DNA from: PALSA-894 sp963757565
GTDB lineage: Bacteria; Pseudomonadota; Alphaproteobacteria; Rhizobiales; Xanthobacteraceae
Direction: 5' to 3'
Assembly (NCBI GenBank): GCA_963757565.1
Contig: CAVWSB010000006.1
Coordinates: 682,001-746,000 of the forward strand
Length of the DNA: 64,000 nucleotides
The notes under the pieces are model-generated. The model had not been told where the DNA came from. It was given only the letters and a program-made list of their open reading frames with translations, and searched no databases. This document shows positions 41,628-49,889 of this stretch, in pieces. How positions within the stretch are numbered: the first letter of the stretch is position 1; each line of letters opens with the position of its first letter. Position numbers and translations under genes: made by a program.

Positions 41628-42848
41628 ATGCAGGACATCGATGTCGCGGTGATCGGAGCGGGCGCGGCTGGCGTGGCGGCGGCGCGGCGGCTGCGTGAGG
41701 CTGAGGTGCCCTGCGTCGTGCTTGAAGCACGCAACCGCGTCGGCGGGCGTGCTCATACGCTGCCGGGCGAATTCGCGCTCGATCTCGGCTGCGGCTGGCT
41801 GCATTCGGCCGACGAGAACGAATGGGCCGCACTCGCGCCGGAACTCGGCTTCCAGGTGGACGATCACCCACCGCCGTGGGCGCGGCCGGCCTTCGAGGGA
41901 AATTTCTCCGCAGACGAGCAGCGGGACTACTGGGAAGAATGGCGGCGCTTTTACCGGCGAGTCAAGTCGGCCGAAGATGCCGATATCCGCATGTCCGATT
42001 GCTTCGAGCCGGGCGGGCACTTCAACGCGATGCTCGCCGCGATGATCACTTACGTGAATGGCGTCGAGGCCGAAAAACTGACCACGCGCGAATACGCGCT
42101 CTACCATGACAGCGGCAAGAACAAGCGCATCGAGCGCGGCTATGGAGCGCTCATCACCGCCGCCGCGGCCTCACTCGACGTGCGGCTCGATTGTCCGGTC
42201 ACGCTGATCGACCACTGGGGGAAGCGGCTGCGGATCACCACGCCGCAAGGCGAACTCTCGGCGCGCGCCGCGATTGTCGCCGTGCCCCCCGGTCTGCTCG
42301 CCAAGGAGACGCTGCGCCTCTCCCCGGCGCTGCCGGAAAAACTTCACGCCGCGCATGCGTTGCCGCTCGGCGTCGCCGACAAGGTTTTCCTGCGCGTCGC
42401 GAACCCGGAGGATCTGCCGGAAGATACCCGCGTGTTCGGCTCGACCACCACGCTGGATACCGGCAGCTACACACTGCGCGCCTTCGGCCGGCCGGTGATC
42501 GAGGGCTATTTCGGCGGCGCGTTCGCGCGTCAGCTCGAAACCGAAGGATTTGCGCCGTTCGCGATCGAGCAGGTTTGCGAGGCGCTCGGCAACGACATGC
42601 GCAAGCGCCTCTCGCGCATCGCCGAGTCCGCGTGGGCGCAGGACCCCTGGTCGCTCGGCTCCTACTCGTACGGGGGCAAGGGGGCGCAAGATGCGCGCGC
42701 CGCGCTCGCCGCGCCGGTGGACAACAAGCTGTTTTTCGCCGGCGAACACACCTCCGAGCACGATTTCTCCACCGCGCACGGGGCCCATCGCACCGGTACG
42801 CGCGCGGCGGACCAAGCCATCATGGCGTTGCAGGCGGGGCTGGCATGA
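41628..42848 (+). CDS. Flavin monoamine oxidase family protein
   Basis: The 406-residue FAD protein has the ADP-binding motif DVAVIGAGAAGVAAARRLRE with VVLEARNRVGGRAHT, a substrate domain, and the C-terminal FAD motif LFFAGEHTSEHDFSTAHGAH with RTGTRAA. These place it in the monoamine oxidase or NAD(P)-binding FAD amine oxidoreductase family. Exact amine substrate is unknown. Its last 29 bp overlap the convergent YkgJ gene. Confidence 0.9.
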   Translation: MQDIDVAVIGAGAAGVAAARRLREAEVPCVVLEARNRVGGRAHTLPGEFALDLGCGWLHSADENEWAALAPELGFQVDDHPPPWARPAFEGNFSADEQRDYWEEWRRFYRRVKSAEDADIRMSDCFEPGGHFNAMLAAMITYVNGVEAEKLTTREYALYHDSGKNKRIERGYGALITAAAASLDVRLDCPVTLIDHWGKRLRITTPQGELSARAAIVAVPPGLLAKETLRLSPALPEKLHAAHALPLGVADKVFLRVANPEDLPEDTRVFGSTTTLDTGSYTLRAFGRPVIEGYFGGAFARQLETEGFAPFAIEQVCEALGNDMRKRLSRIAESAWAQDPWSLGSYSYGGKGAQDARAALAAPVDNKLFFAGEHTSEHDFSTAHGAHRTGTRAADQAIMALQAGLA

Positions 42849-43140
42849 GCGGCACAAGCCCGGCATGCATCCGCGCGATCCCGCATTCTGGATCGCCGGG
42901 CTCGCAGGCGCGGCACACGTCCGGCCGTACCGCGTAGATCATGCAGGCGGTCGCGACGCCGACTTCTCCGGCAAGCGCCGCGCAGCGGTTACCCGTGCAG
43001 CGCATCCCGTTTCCCGCCGGATCGATCAGCGCCGCCGGAATGCGGCCGAGGGCCAGGTCACTCTCCAGCGAAAAACGGGGCCAGTCGGACGAATGCGCGC
43101 AGCAGGCGCCGCACGCCTGACAGGGACTGGCGGACTGCAA
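42820..43140 (-). CDS. YkgJ family cysteine-cluster protein
   Basis: The 106-residue protein has eight or more cysteines in the YkgJ pattern: SPCQACGACCAHSSDWP near the N-terminus, MRCTGNRCAAL, ATACMIYAVRPDVCRACEPG. Such proteins probably bind a metal or Fe-S cluster; function is unknown. It sits 2 bp downstream of the FYDLN gene on the same strand. Its 3' end overlaps the amine-oxidase gene by 29 bp in convergent orientation. Confidence 0.88.
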   Translation of the reverse strand: MQSASPCQACGACCAHSSDWPRFSLESDLALGRIPAALIDPAGNGMRCTGNRCAALAGEVGVATACMIYAVRPDVCRACEPGDPECGIARMHAGLVPLMPAPPATP

Positions 43141-43142
43141 CG

Positions 43143-43514
43143 CTATTTCTCGTCGAGCTCTTCCAGCATCGGGACACCGCCGGCATCCCCGCTTGCCTCT
43201 TCGCCCTCGCCTTCGGCCTCGGCCACCTCGGCGTCCTCCTCAACCTCGGCGCCGTCCTCGACCTCGTCCTTGTCGTCATCTGGGACGCCCGGCGCCTCGG
43301 ATTCCTTCAGGGTCCCCATGTCACCAGCGACCTGCGCCTTCGGGTCGTACATCGTGCGCGGTGCATAGGCGCGCCCGCCCCGCGGCGGGGGGGCCTTGGG
43401 AATGACGTAGACGGTCTCGCAGGTCGGGCAGACGATCGGATCCTTGCCGAGATCATAGAACTTTGCCGCGCACCCCGAGCAGATGCGCTTGGTGCCGAGT
43501 GCTGAATTTGCCAA
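43143..43514 (-). CDS. FYDLN-acid / TIGR02300 zinc-ribbon protein
   Basis: The 123-residue protein opens with a zinc ribbon carrying the name-giving motif, CSGCAAKFYDLGKDPIVCPT-C, and ends in a very acidic low-complexity tail (DDDKDEVEDGAEVEEDAEVA). This matches the alphaproteobacterial TIGR02300 family exactly in layout. Function is unknown. It is divergent from the RDD gene and likely cotranscribed with ykgJ. Confidence 0.92.
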   Translation of the reverse strand: MANSALGTKRICSGCAAKFYDLGKDPIVCPTCETVYVIPKAPPPRGGRAYAPRTMYDPKAQVAGDMGTLKESEAPGVPDDDKDEVEDGAEVEEDAEVAEAEGEGEEASGDAGGVPMLEELDEK

Positions 43515-43751
43515 TGGGTGTCCTTTGCCGGTCCGTCCGGCGCGTGTGCCTTACAGCATGGGGTGATGATTGGCTAATATGGGCATCCGCATCCTGCGGC
43601 GCGAGGGCAGGGCGGCGCGCGCCGAAGGCGCGGCGGCGAACGAGCCAATCCGACATTGTGTGCCGGCCGTCACGATGGCCCGGCCGGCGCCGCCCTAGTG
43701 TGCTGACAAGGGCGGCGGGAATTGCTCCCCCGAGACGGAATGGAGACGAAC

Positions 43752-44078
43752 ATGGCCACCTACGATCCGCCGCAGCCGATGTGGAAACGCAACGTCGCCG
43801 CCATCCTCGACTTCCTTCTCGCGCTGGTCGTGCTCGGCTACCCGCTTTCCCGATTGTCGGGCGACAATCTCTCCCCGCAGCCGATGATCGGCCCCGCGGG
43901 GACGAAAACGGTCGAACTCATTGGCGTCAGCGGATGGCCTGCGCTGGTGCTGCTCGTGCTGATTATCGCGTACTTCGTGGTGCTCGGACGCACCGGCGGC
44001 ACCGTGTTTCAACGGCTGTTCGGCATGAAGCGCGCGAAGCACACGGCGGCCCCCGTCACAGCCACGACAGCGGACTAA
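43752..44078 (+). CDS. Small RDD-like membrane protein
   Basis: The 108-residue protein starts MATYDPPQPMWKRNVAAILD, with an RxxAxxxD pattern of RDD proteins (KRNVAAILDFLLALVVLGYP). A second membrane helix is WPALVLLVLIIAYFVVLGRT, and the RDD end motif TGGTVFQRLFGMKRAK follows. Only two helices are seen. Function is unknown; RDD proteins are thought to act in transport or envelope homeostasis. The first ATG of the frame (43722) is less likely than 43752. Confidence 0.8.
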   Translation: MATYDPPQPMWKRNVAAILDFLLALVVLGYPLSRLSGDNLSPQPMIGPAGTKTVELIGVSGWPALVLLVLIIAYFVVLGRTGGTVFQRLFGMKRAKHTAAPVTATTAD

Positions 44079-44142
44079 GGCCCGGCCGGCGCGCTGCCGA
44101 TGCCGGGGCGCGCCGAAGTGGCGAGCATCCTGTCCAATTCCC

Positions 44143-44574
44143 TCACCGCCTGCGCCAGCCATCGAGCGAAAACCGCCCCGCCCCGGTGACGACCAGCAGC
44201 ATCAGGCCGCCGATGATCGCGACGTTCTTGGCGAAATTTGCCTGCTGTGCGCGCCGCGCCGCCGCCTCGGCGATCTCCCAGTAGCGGTGGCTGATCAGCG
44301 TCGCCACGATGGTAAAGGCGATCAGCGCGAGCGCCGCGCAGCGCGTCCAGCCGCCGAGCACCAGCGCAAGCCCGCCGCCGAATTCGACCAGTGCGCCGAG
44401 CCAGCCGAGCGGCACGGCAAACGGCACGTGGCGGTTCACAAGGCTCGCCGTGAAGGCGTCCATGGCGGCAAGCTTGCCGAAGCCGCTCTGCACATAGATC
44501 GAGCCCATCAGCACGCGGCCGAAGAGCAGGAGAAAGTTCTGCCAGGGGGAGAAGTCTGGAGTGACGGCTTTCAT
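44143..44574 (-). CDS. DoxX family membrane protein
   Basis: The 143-residue protein has four TM helices: LLLFGRVLMGSIYVQSGFGK, VPLGWLGALVEFGGGLALVL, ALALIAFTIVATLISHRYWE and VAIIGGLMLLVVTGAGRFSL. The GFGKLAAMDAF turn and the DoxX/DoxD end GRFSLDGW fit the family. DoxX proteins act in redox or thiosulfate-related membrane complexes. Start is ATG at 44574. A remnant of a second copy lies at 46703-46853, and the structured element B sits just upstream in the same orientation. Confidence 0.9.
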   Translation of the reverse strand: MKAVTPDFSPWQNFLLLFGRVLMGSIYVQSGFGKLAAMDAFTASLVNRHVPFAVPLGWLGALVEFGGGLALVLGGWTRCAALALIAFTIVATLISHRYWEIAEAAARRAQQANFAKNVAIIGGLMLLVVTGAGRFSLDGWRRR

Positions 44575-44689
44575 GCAGGTACTCGTTTTCCGAAAATGCC
44601 CCCTCCCGCCCTCGCTACGCGACGGCGCGGAAAAAAGCCAACGCTCCGCCGCCCGCTTGTGACGGCGCGCGGGCCGCGCCTGATGCGGA

Positions 44690-45206
44690 CGCCGGCCCGA
44701 AAGAGCGAGGGCGGCGCAGGACACCGGGGGCCATGCCGCAGACAAGTTTACGCAGTCTGCGCAAACGTCTGACCGGACCCACGGGCCCCGGCATCTCGCG
44801 ACGCCGGGGCGGAACGGCCTCTCTCGACAAGACGCCGTCCGGCTTTCGAACAATCCGCAAGTCCGCCACGTCTCCGGCGTCCCGCGCGCGATGTTTGTAG
44901 GCCTGCTTCGCACGGCCCCCGGTGGACTGACCTTTCGGGCGGCCTCGGCTTACCCCGGGCCGCCTCTCCACCGCTGCGGGGGCTTCGGCATGCGTGCGGC
45001 GCGATGGGTCTCGCGCGGGACGCAGCCACCCAGAGCCCCCAGTGGCGCGCGGCAGGCGCGCCGGGACCATGCGACTTCAGCCGCCGGGCGTTGGGTGTGC
45101 GTGTTGCACCCGTGCCCGGCCACCGCCCCCGATCCGCACGTCATGACGCCTCATGAAGCGCCCCTCGTGGATCAAGGCAGGAATATAATCAACATGAGAT
45201 GTGGCG
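44690..45206 (-). repeat. Structured repeat element, copy B (candidate RNA)
   Basis: This is the reverse-strand partner of copy A. Equivalent stems in plus coordinates: CCCCCGGTGGA (44916-44926) with TCCACC-GCTG-CGGGGG (44967-44982); GGCGGCC/GGCCGCC (44938-44944, 44958-44964); GCCCCGGC (44785-44792) with GCCGGGGC (44803-44810). Relative to A the second stem changes T-A and T.G pairs to G-C, and the last changes T.G and T-A to C-G, while the CGCGA loop stays. It ends about 115 bp before the doxX start on the same strand. Frames crossing it differ from those in A. Confidence 0.7.
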
Positions 45207-45283
45207 AGGGATAGGCCGGAAGATGTCGATTATATGATTATTATCTTGTATTAGGCATATGAGCAAATCGACATCAATGCGCA

Positions 45284-45326
45284 TAATTTTACCCGGATGA
45301 TATTGACGAACTAATTTTACCCGGAT
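45284..45326. promoter_or_regulatory. Direct repeats TAATTTTACCCGGAT upstream of DUF2239
   Basis: The 15-mer TAATTTTACCCGGAT occurs at 45284-45298 and 45312-45326, 28 bp apart, within an AT-rich stretch in otherwise GC-rich DNA. It lies 30 bp before the DUF2239 ATG. This arrangement fits a regulator binding site or promoter element; the regulator is unknown. Confidence 0.55.
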
Positions 45327-45355
45327 AAATCATGGGTCATTCGGGAGCCATCGAC

Positions 45356-45931
45356 ATGACGACAACCTGTACGGCCTTCGCAGCCACGCGCCGCATCGCC
45401 TCCGGCGCGGTGGCCGATGTCGCCCTCAAGGCAAAGCGCGTCGTCGATCGCGGCGAGAGCGTGCTGATCTTTGACGACGCGACCGCACAGCCGGTTGAGA
45501 TCGATTTTCGCGGCAGCGCCGCGGACGTACGCAGGCGGCTCGGCGACGCCGCGCCCGCGATGCCCGAGGTCAAAGCGGACGCCGAACCGCGCGGACCCGG
45601 CCGCCCGAAGCTCGGTGTCGTGGCGCGCGAGGTGACACTGCTGCCGCGCCATTGGGAGTGGCTTTCGGCGCAGCCCGGCGGCGCCTCGGTCGCGCTGCGC
45701 AAGCTGGTCGAGGACGCGCGGCGCCTCAATGCCGACAAGGACCGCGCCCGCGCGGCGCGCGAGGTCACCTATCGATTCATGTCCGCGATGGCGGGCAATT
45801 TTCCGAACTTCGAGGAGGCGACACGCGCGCTGTTCGCAGGCGATGCGGCGCGATTTTCCGAGATGACCGCCGCCTGGCCGACCGACATTCGCGACCACGT
45901 GATGCGATTGGCGGGGGATGGGCTCGCCTGA
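45356..45931 (+). CDS. DUF2239 family protein
   Basis: The 191-residue protein has no signal peptide or TM helix. It carries FAATRRIASGAVADVALKAK, DDATAQPVEIDFRGSAADVR, GRPKLGVVAREVTLLPRHWE-WL and EVTYRFMSAMAGNFPNFEEA, the conserved blocks of DUF2239. Function is unknown. The start at 45356 has GGGAG at good spacing; an ATG at 45332 lies almost on a direct repeat and lacks one. It is followed by a membrane-protein gene 41 bp later. Confidence 0.87.
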   Translation: MTTTCTAFAATRRIASGAVADVALKAKRVVDRGESVLIFDDATAQPVEIDFRGSAADVRRRLGDAAPAMPEVKADAEPRGPGRPKLGVVAREVTLLPRHWEWLSAQPGGASVALRKLVEDARRLNADKDRARAAREVTYRFMSAMAGNFPNFEEATRALFAGDAARFSEMTAAWPTDIRDHVMRLAGDGLA

Positions 45932-45972
45932 GCGCAGGCCAGTCGCGTCGAAATGCAGTATCGCTCACCTGC

Positions 45973-46722
45973 ATGATGCTGCGCACACTCTTGACGGTCC
46001 GGCGCATCCGCCTGCTCACCGGGCTGGTGATGTTCGCGTATCTCACGCAGCATCTGCTCAATCATGCGCTTGGCGTCATCTCGCTCCCGCTGGCCGAAGG
46101 CGCGCTCAAACTTGCCATCGTGTTCTGGCGCAATCCGGTCGCGACCACCGCGCTTTACGGCGCGGCCGCAATTCATTTCGCACTCGCGCTCTGGACATTA
46201 TATTCGCGCCGCGAATGGCATTTGCCGCTGGTCGAAGTTGTGCGGCTGGGCGCCGGGTTCAGCTTTCCGTTGCTGCTGATCGGCCACGCCGTGACAACGC
46301 GGCTGAACCACGAACTCTTCGAGGTTGCGCCGTCCTACACGTCGATCATCGCCAATCTGATCGCATCGGGTTCGCAAGGCTGGCAGCTCGCGCTTCTCGC
46401 GCCGGGCTGGCTGCATGGGTGCCTCGGGCTCTGGATCACCCTGCGCCGCTACGAGGTCATGCTGCGCGCGAAGCCCGCGCTCATCGCGCTGGTCGTTCTC
46501 GTGCCCCTGATGGCGGCGCTCGGCTTCCTGCGCATGAGCGCGGATGTGTCTGTGCTCGCATCGCTTCCACCTGCTGATTCGGAAGCGCTCGGGAGACGCG
46601 CCATGCTGCTGGCATGGAAGGATCGGATGACGATGGGGTATCTGGCGCTGATCGCGGCGGCGTTTGTGGTGGGACGGGTGAAGGCGCTGATGATGAGGCG
46701 GGTTAGCGACGCCTCACACTAG
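45973..46722 (+). CDS. Membrane module resembling the N-terminus of rhizobial adenylate cyclases, without cyclase domain
   Basis: The 249-residue protein has six or so TM helices: LLTGLVMFAYLTQHLLNHAL, TTALYGAAAIHFALALWTLY, FSFPLLLIGHAVTTRLNHEL, APGWLHGCLGLWITLRRYEV, ALIALVVLVPLMAALGFLRM and TMGYLALIAAAFVVGRVKAL. This matches the haem-b-like membrane part (several His in helices) that in many Rhizobiales proteins precedes a 2Fe-2S domain and a class III cyclase. Here the frame ends after the last helix and neither domain follows. It may be a truncated gene or a stand-alone version. Start MMLRTLLTVRR at 45973. Confidence 0.7.
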   Translation: MMLRTLLTVRRIRLLTGLVMFAYLTQHLLNHALGVISLPLAEGALKLAIVFWRNPVATTALYGAAAIHFALALWTLYSRREWHLPLVEVVRLGAGFSFPLLLIGHAVTTRLNHELFEVAPSYTSIIANLIASGSQGWQLALLAPGWLHGCLGLWITLRRYEVMLRAKPALIALVVLVPLMAALGFLRMSADVSVLASLPPADSEALGRRAMLLAWKDRMTMGYLALIAAAFVVGRVKALMMRRVSDASH

Positions 46723-46853
46723 CGCCCATCACCTTCCACCATTCATCCAGCGAAAATCGCCCCGCCCGCGGTCGCCACCAGCGGCATCAGGCCACCGATG
46801 ATCGCGACGTTCTTGGCGAAATTCGCCTGCTGTGCATGTTGCGCCGCGTCGGC
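46703..46853 (-). pseudogene. DoxX gene remnant (3' end only)
   Basis: On the minus strand, AQQANFAKNVAIIGGLM then PLVAT closely matches residues about 110-130 of the intact DoxX at 44143-44574 (AQQANFAKNVAIIGGLM, LLVVT). One extra G then shifts the frame; in the shifted frame GRFSLDEWWKVMGASVRRR resumes and stops at 46703. The 5' three quarters of the gene are missing. It overlaps the 3' end of the convergent membrane-module gene by 20 bp. Confidence 0.85.
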
Positions 46854-46916
46854 GCCGCCTTCGTCATTCCTCCCCGTCGCGTTCGAGGTGAACGCGCACG
46901 CGTCCCGCCTCGATGC

Positions 46917-46983
46917 CGCTCGTCCCCGCAAAAGCGGGACCCAGCCTGCGAACTGGATTCCCACTTGCGCGGGAATGAGCGGA
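46917..46983. repeat. Palindromic intergenic repeat, family R1 copy 2
   Basis: GCTCGTCCCCGCAAAAGCGG and CTTGCGCGGGAATGAGC are inverted ends around CCAGCCTGCGAACTGG. It lies between the DoxX remnant and the end of the acyl-CoA synthetase gene. Related to 5479-5564 and 54713-54786. Confidence 0.82.
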
Positions 46984-46990
46984 GGATGGA

Positions 46991-48905
46991 TTACGCCCCC
47001 ACTCTCCCCTTCAACGCTCCCCCAATCTCCTCCAGCGCCTTCGGGTCCTCGATCGTCGCGGGCATCGACCATGACTCGCCGTCGGCGATCTTCTTCATGG
47101 TGCCGCGCAGGATCTTGCCCGAGCGCGTCTTGGGGAGCCGCGGCACTGTGATGGCGAGCTTGAACGCCGCCACCGGGCCGATCTTCTCGCGCACCAGCGC
47201 GACGATTTCCTTTTCGATGTCCGCGTGGTCGCGCGTGACGCCGGCCTTGAGCACCACGAAGCCGCACGGCACCTCGCCCTTCATCGCGTCCGCGATTCCG
47301 ATGACGGCGCATTCGGCGACGTCCGGGTGGCCGGCGAGCACCTCCTCCATGCCGCCGGTCGAAAGGCGATGGCCCGCCACGTTGATGATGTCGTCGGTGC
47401 GGCCCATGATGAAGAGATAGCCATCCGCGTCCTTGAAGCCGGCGTCGGCGGTCTTGTAGTAGCCGGGGAATTCGGCGAGGTAGCTTTCGCGCATGCGCGC
47501 ATCGTTCTGCCACAGCGTCGGCAGGCAGGCGGGCGGCAGCGGCAGCTTGATGACGATCGAGCCCATTTTGCCGGCGGGCATTTCCTTGCAGGTCTCGTCG
47601 ACGATGCGCACGTCGTAGCCCGGCATCGGCACGGTCGGCGAGCCGTGCTTCACCGGCAGCATGCCCAGGCCCATCGGGTTTCCGGCGATGCCCCAGCCGG
47701 TCTCGGTCTGCCACCAGTGATCGATCACCGGGACTTTCAATTGCTGCTCGGCCCATTCGACCGTCGGCGGATCGGCGCGCTCGCCCGCGAGAAACAGCGT
47801 GCGGAAATTCGACAGGTCGTATTTGCGGATGAAGTCGCCGTTCGGGTCCTCCTTCCGGATCGCGCGGAACGCGGTCGGCGCGGTGAACAGCGCCACCGCC
47901 TTGTGGTCGGCGATGACGCGCCAGAACGCGCCCGCGTCCGGCGTGCCGACCGGCTTGCCCTCGTAGAGGATCGAGGTCGCGCCGTGAAACAGCGGCGCAT
48001 AGACGATGTAGGAATGGCCGACCACCCAGCCGATGTCGGAGGCGCACCACCAGGTCTCGCCCGGCTTCACGCCGTAGAGCCCGTGCATCGACCAGGCGAG
48101 CGCGACCAGGTGGCCGCCATTGTCGCGCACCACGCCCTTCGGAATGCCGGTCGTGCCCGAGGTGTAGAGGATGTAGAGCGGATCGGTCGCCAGCACCGGC
48201 ACGCAGGGCGCGGCCTTCTTCGCGGCGAACGCTTTTTCGCGCAGGCTCGCCCAGTCGTGGTCGCGGCCCTCCTTGAGCGTGGCCTCGCATTGCGGGCGCG
48301 CCAGCACGATGCAGGCGTCGGCCTTGTGCGCGGCAAGATCGATCGCCGCGTCGAGCAGCGGCTTGTACGGGACGACGCGCGCGGCCTCGATGCCGCACGA
48401 GGCCGAGAGGATCAGCTTCGGCTTCGCGTCGTCGATGCGGGTGGCAAGCTCCTTGGCGGCAAAGCCCCCGAACACCACGCCGTGGATCGCGCCGATGCGC
48501 GCGCACGCATACATGGCGAACAACGCCTCCGGCACCATTGGCATATAGAGGATGACGCGGTCGCCTTTCGTCGACGCCGAAATCCCGCAGGATCGCCGCG
48601 AGCGTCTCGACCTCGCGCTTGAGTTCGCCATAGGTGATGACGCGCTTGGTATTGGTGACGGCCGAGTCGTAGATGATGGCGGGCTGGTCGGCGCGCCCGC
48701 GCTCCACATGGCGGTCGATCGCGTTGTAGCAGGTGTTGCAGGATGCGCCGGTGAACCAGCGGCCGTAGATGCCGGCGTCCTTGTCGAACACGCGTTTCGC
48801 CGGCTCGTACCAGTCGATGGCCTGCGCGGCTTCGCCCCAGAAGCCTTCCGGGTCGCGCATCGCGCGCGCGTAGACCTCATGGTAGCGGCTGGTGCGGGCG
48901 TCCAT
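46991..48905 (-). pseudogene. prpE: Propionyl-CoA synthetase-type acyl-CoA synthetase, one frameshift
   Basis: The gene would give about 637 residues, starting MDARTSRYHEVYARAMRDPE (acetyl/propionyl-CoA synthetase N-terminus). Seen are ASCNTCYNAIDRHVERGRAD, the AMP-binding YTSGTTGIPKGVVRD, WWQTETGWGIAGNPMGLGM, GRTDDIINVAGHRLSTGGME and the catalytic lysine in RSGKILR. The frame breaks near 48576: ILRDFGVD ends in one frame and KGDRVILYMPMVPEALFAMY continues in another. Removing one G after GTCGAC restores both. This is a single-base insertion, real or artefactual. The enzyme class activates short-chain acids (propionate) to CoA thioesters. Confidence 0.87.
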
Positions 48906-49068
48906 CCATTGTTCTCCGGTCTCGGCAGCGCGCGGCCGAGTTCGTGCGTATCTTGCGCCATGCAAGTGCCATTGAGAAGGCACGGTGGCAACGCGGCCAT
49001 GCGTGCGCGAGGCTTTCCAACGCCCACGCGTCTTGCTCTAAGTCCGCGGACTTTCGAGTGCCCGCCCG

Positions 49069-49826
49069 GTGTTTCACGATCCCCTCTTCCTCGTTATGGC
49101 GTTCCTCGCCGTGCTGCTGGTCGGCCTCGCCAAGGGCGGGTTCTCCGGCATCGGCATGGCGGCAACGCCGCTGCTCGCGCTCACCATGCCGCCGCTAAGG
49201 CGCTGGCGATCCTGCTGCCTATCCTGATGATGCAGGATGTCATCTCCGTCTGGTGGTACCGCCACGATTGGGACCCATGGAACGTGAAGGTGATGCTGCC
49301 CGGCGCCGTGGTCGGCACCGGCGTGGCCTGGGCGCTCGCCTCGGTGGTGCCGGACGATGCCGTGCGGCTGCTGATCGGCACGATCGGCGTCCTGTTCGTG
49401 CTGAACGTGTGGTTCGGCAAGATGCCGCCGCCGAAACGGCCGAGCGCGGTGAGCGGCGTGTTCTGGGGCGGCGCTTCGGCCTTCACCTCGACCATCGCTT
49501 CCGCCGGCATGCCGCCGTTTGCCATCCATGTGCTGCCGCAGCGCATGGACAAGATGCGCCTCGTCGGCACTATCACGATGTTCTTCGCAGCCGTGAACCT
49601 GATGCGGCTCGTGCCCTATGTCGGGCTCGGGCAACTCACCGGCGATACGCTGCTCGTCTCGCTGGCGCTGATGCCGCTCGCGATCGCGACCAACTTCCTC
49701 GGCTTCTGGCTGGTGCAGCGCATCCCGACCGGCCCGTTCTACCGCATCACCTATGCGCTGATGTTCCTGATCTCCGCCGCGCTCCTCGCGCAGGGCGCGG
49801 CCGGACTGTGGCGGATGTGGACCTGA
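49069..49826 (+). pseudogene. Sulfite exporter TauE/SafE family permease, one frameshift
   Basis: The first part, from GTG at 49069 (FHDPLFLVMAFLAVLLVGLA, then KGGFSGIGMAATPLLALTMP), has the KGGFSG TauE motif. After CCGCTAAGG (about 49193-49197) the frame is lost. The rest, LAILLPILMMQDVISVWWYR to GAAGLWRMWT, continues in another frame with the second TauE half and several helices. One missing base (expected CTNAAGGCG) explains the break. The restored protein has about 252 residues. The family exports sulfite or organosulfonates. The lesion may be a sequencing error. Confidence 0.85.
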
Positions 49827-49889
49827 TGCGGGTCAATTGATTGCCGCGCGATCCCGTGGCTAGCTAGTGGCGCCAGTCCGGGGACGCGC

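Noticed and set aside
43560..43750. Possible tRNA in the FYDLN-RDD intergenic region
   Set aside because: No cloverleaf, no T-loop GGTTCRANTCC-like segment could be found.
44615..45070. Protein-coding frames through elements A and B (for example 44615-45070 minus, 32904-33440 plus)
   Set aside because: The frames are not the same between the two copies, stems show compensatory change, and the peptides have no fold-like pattern.
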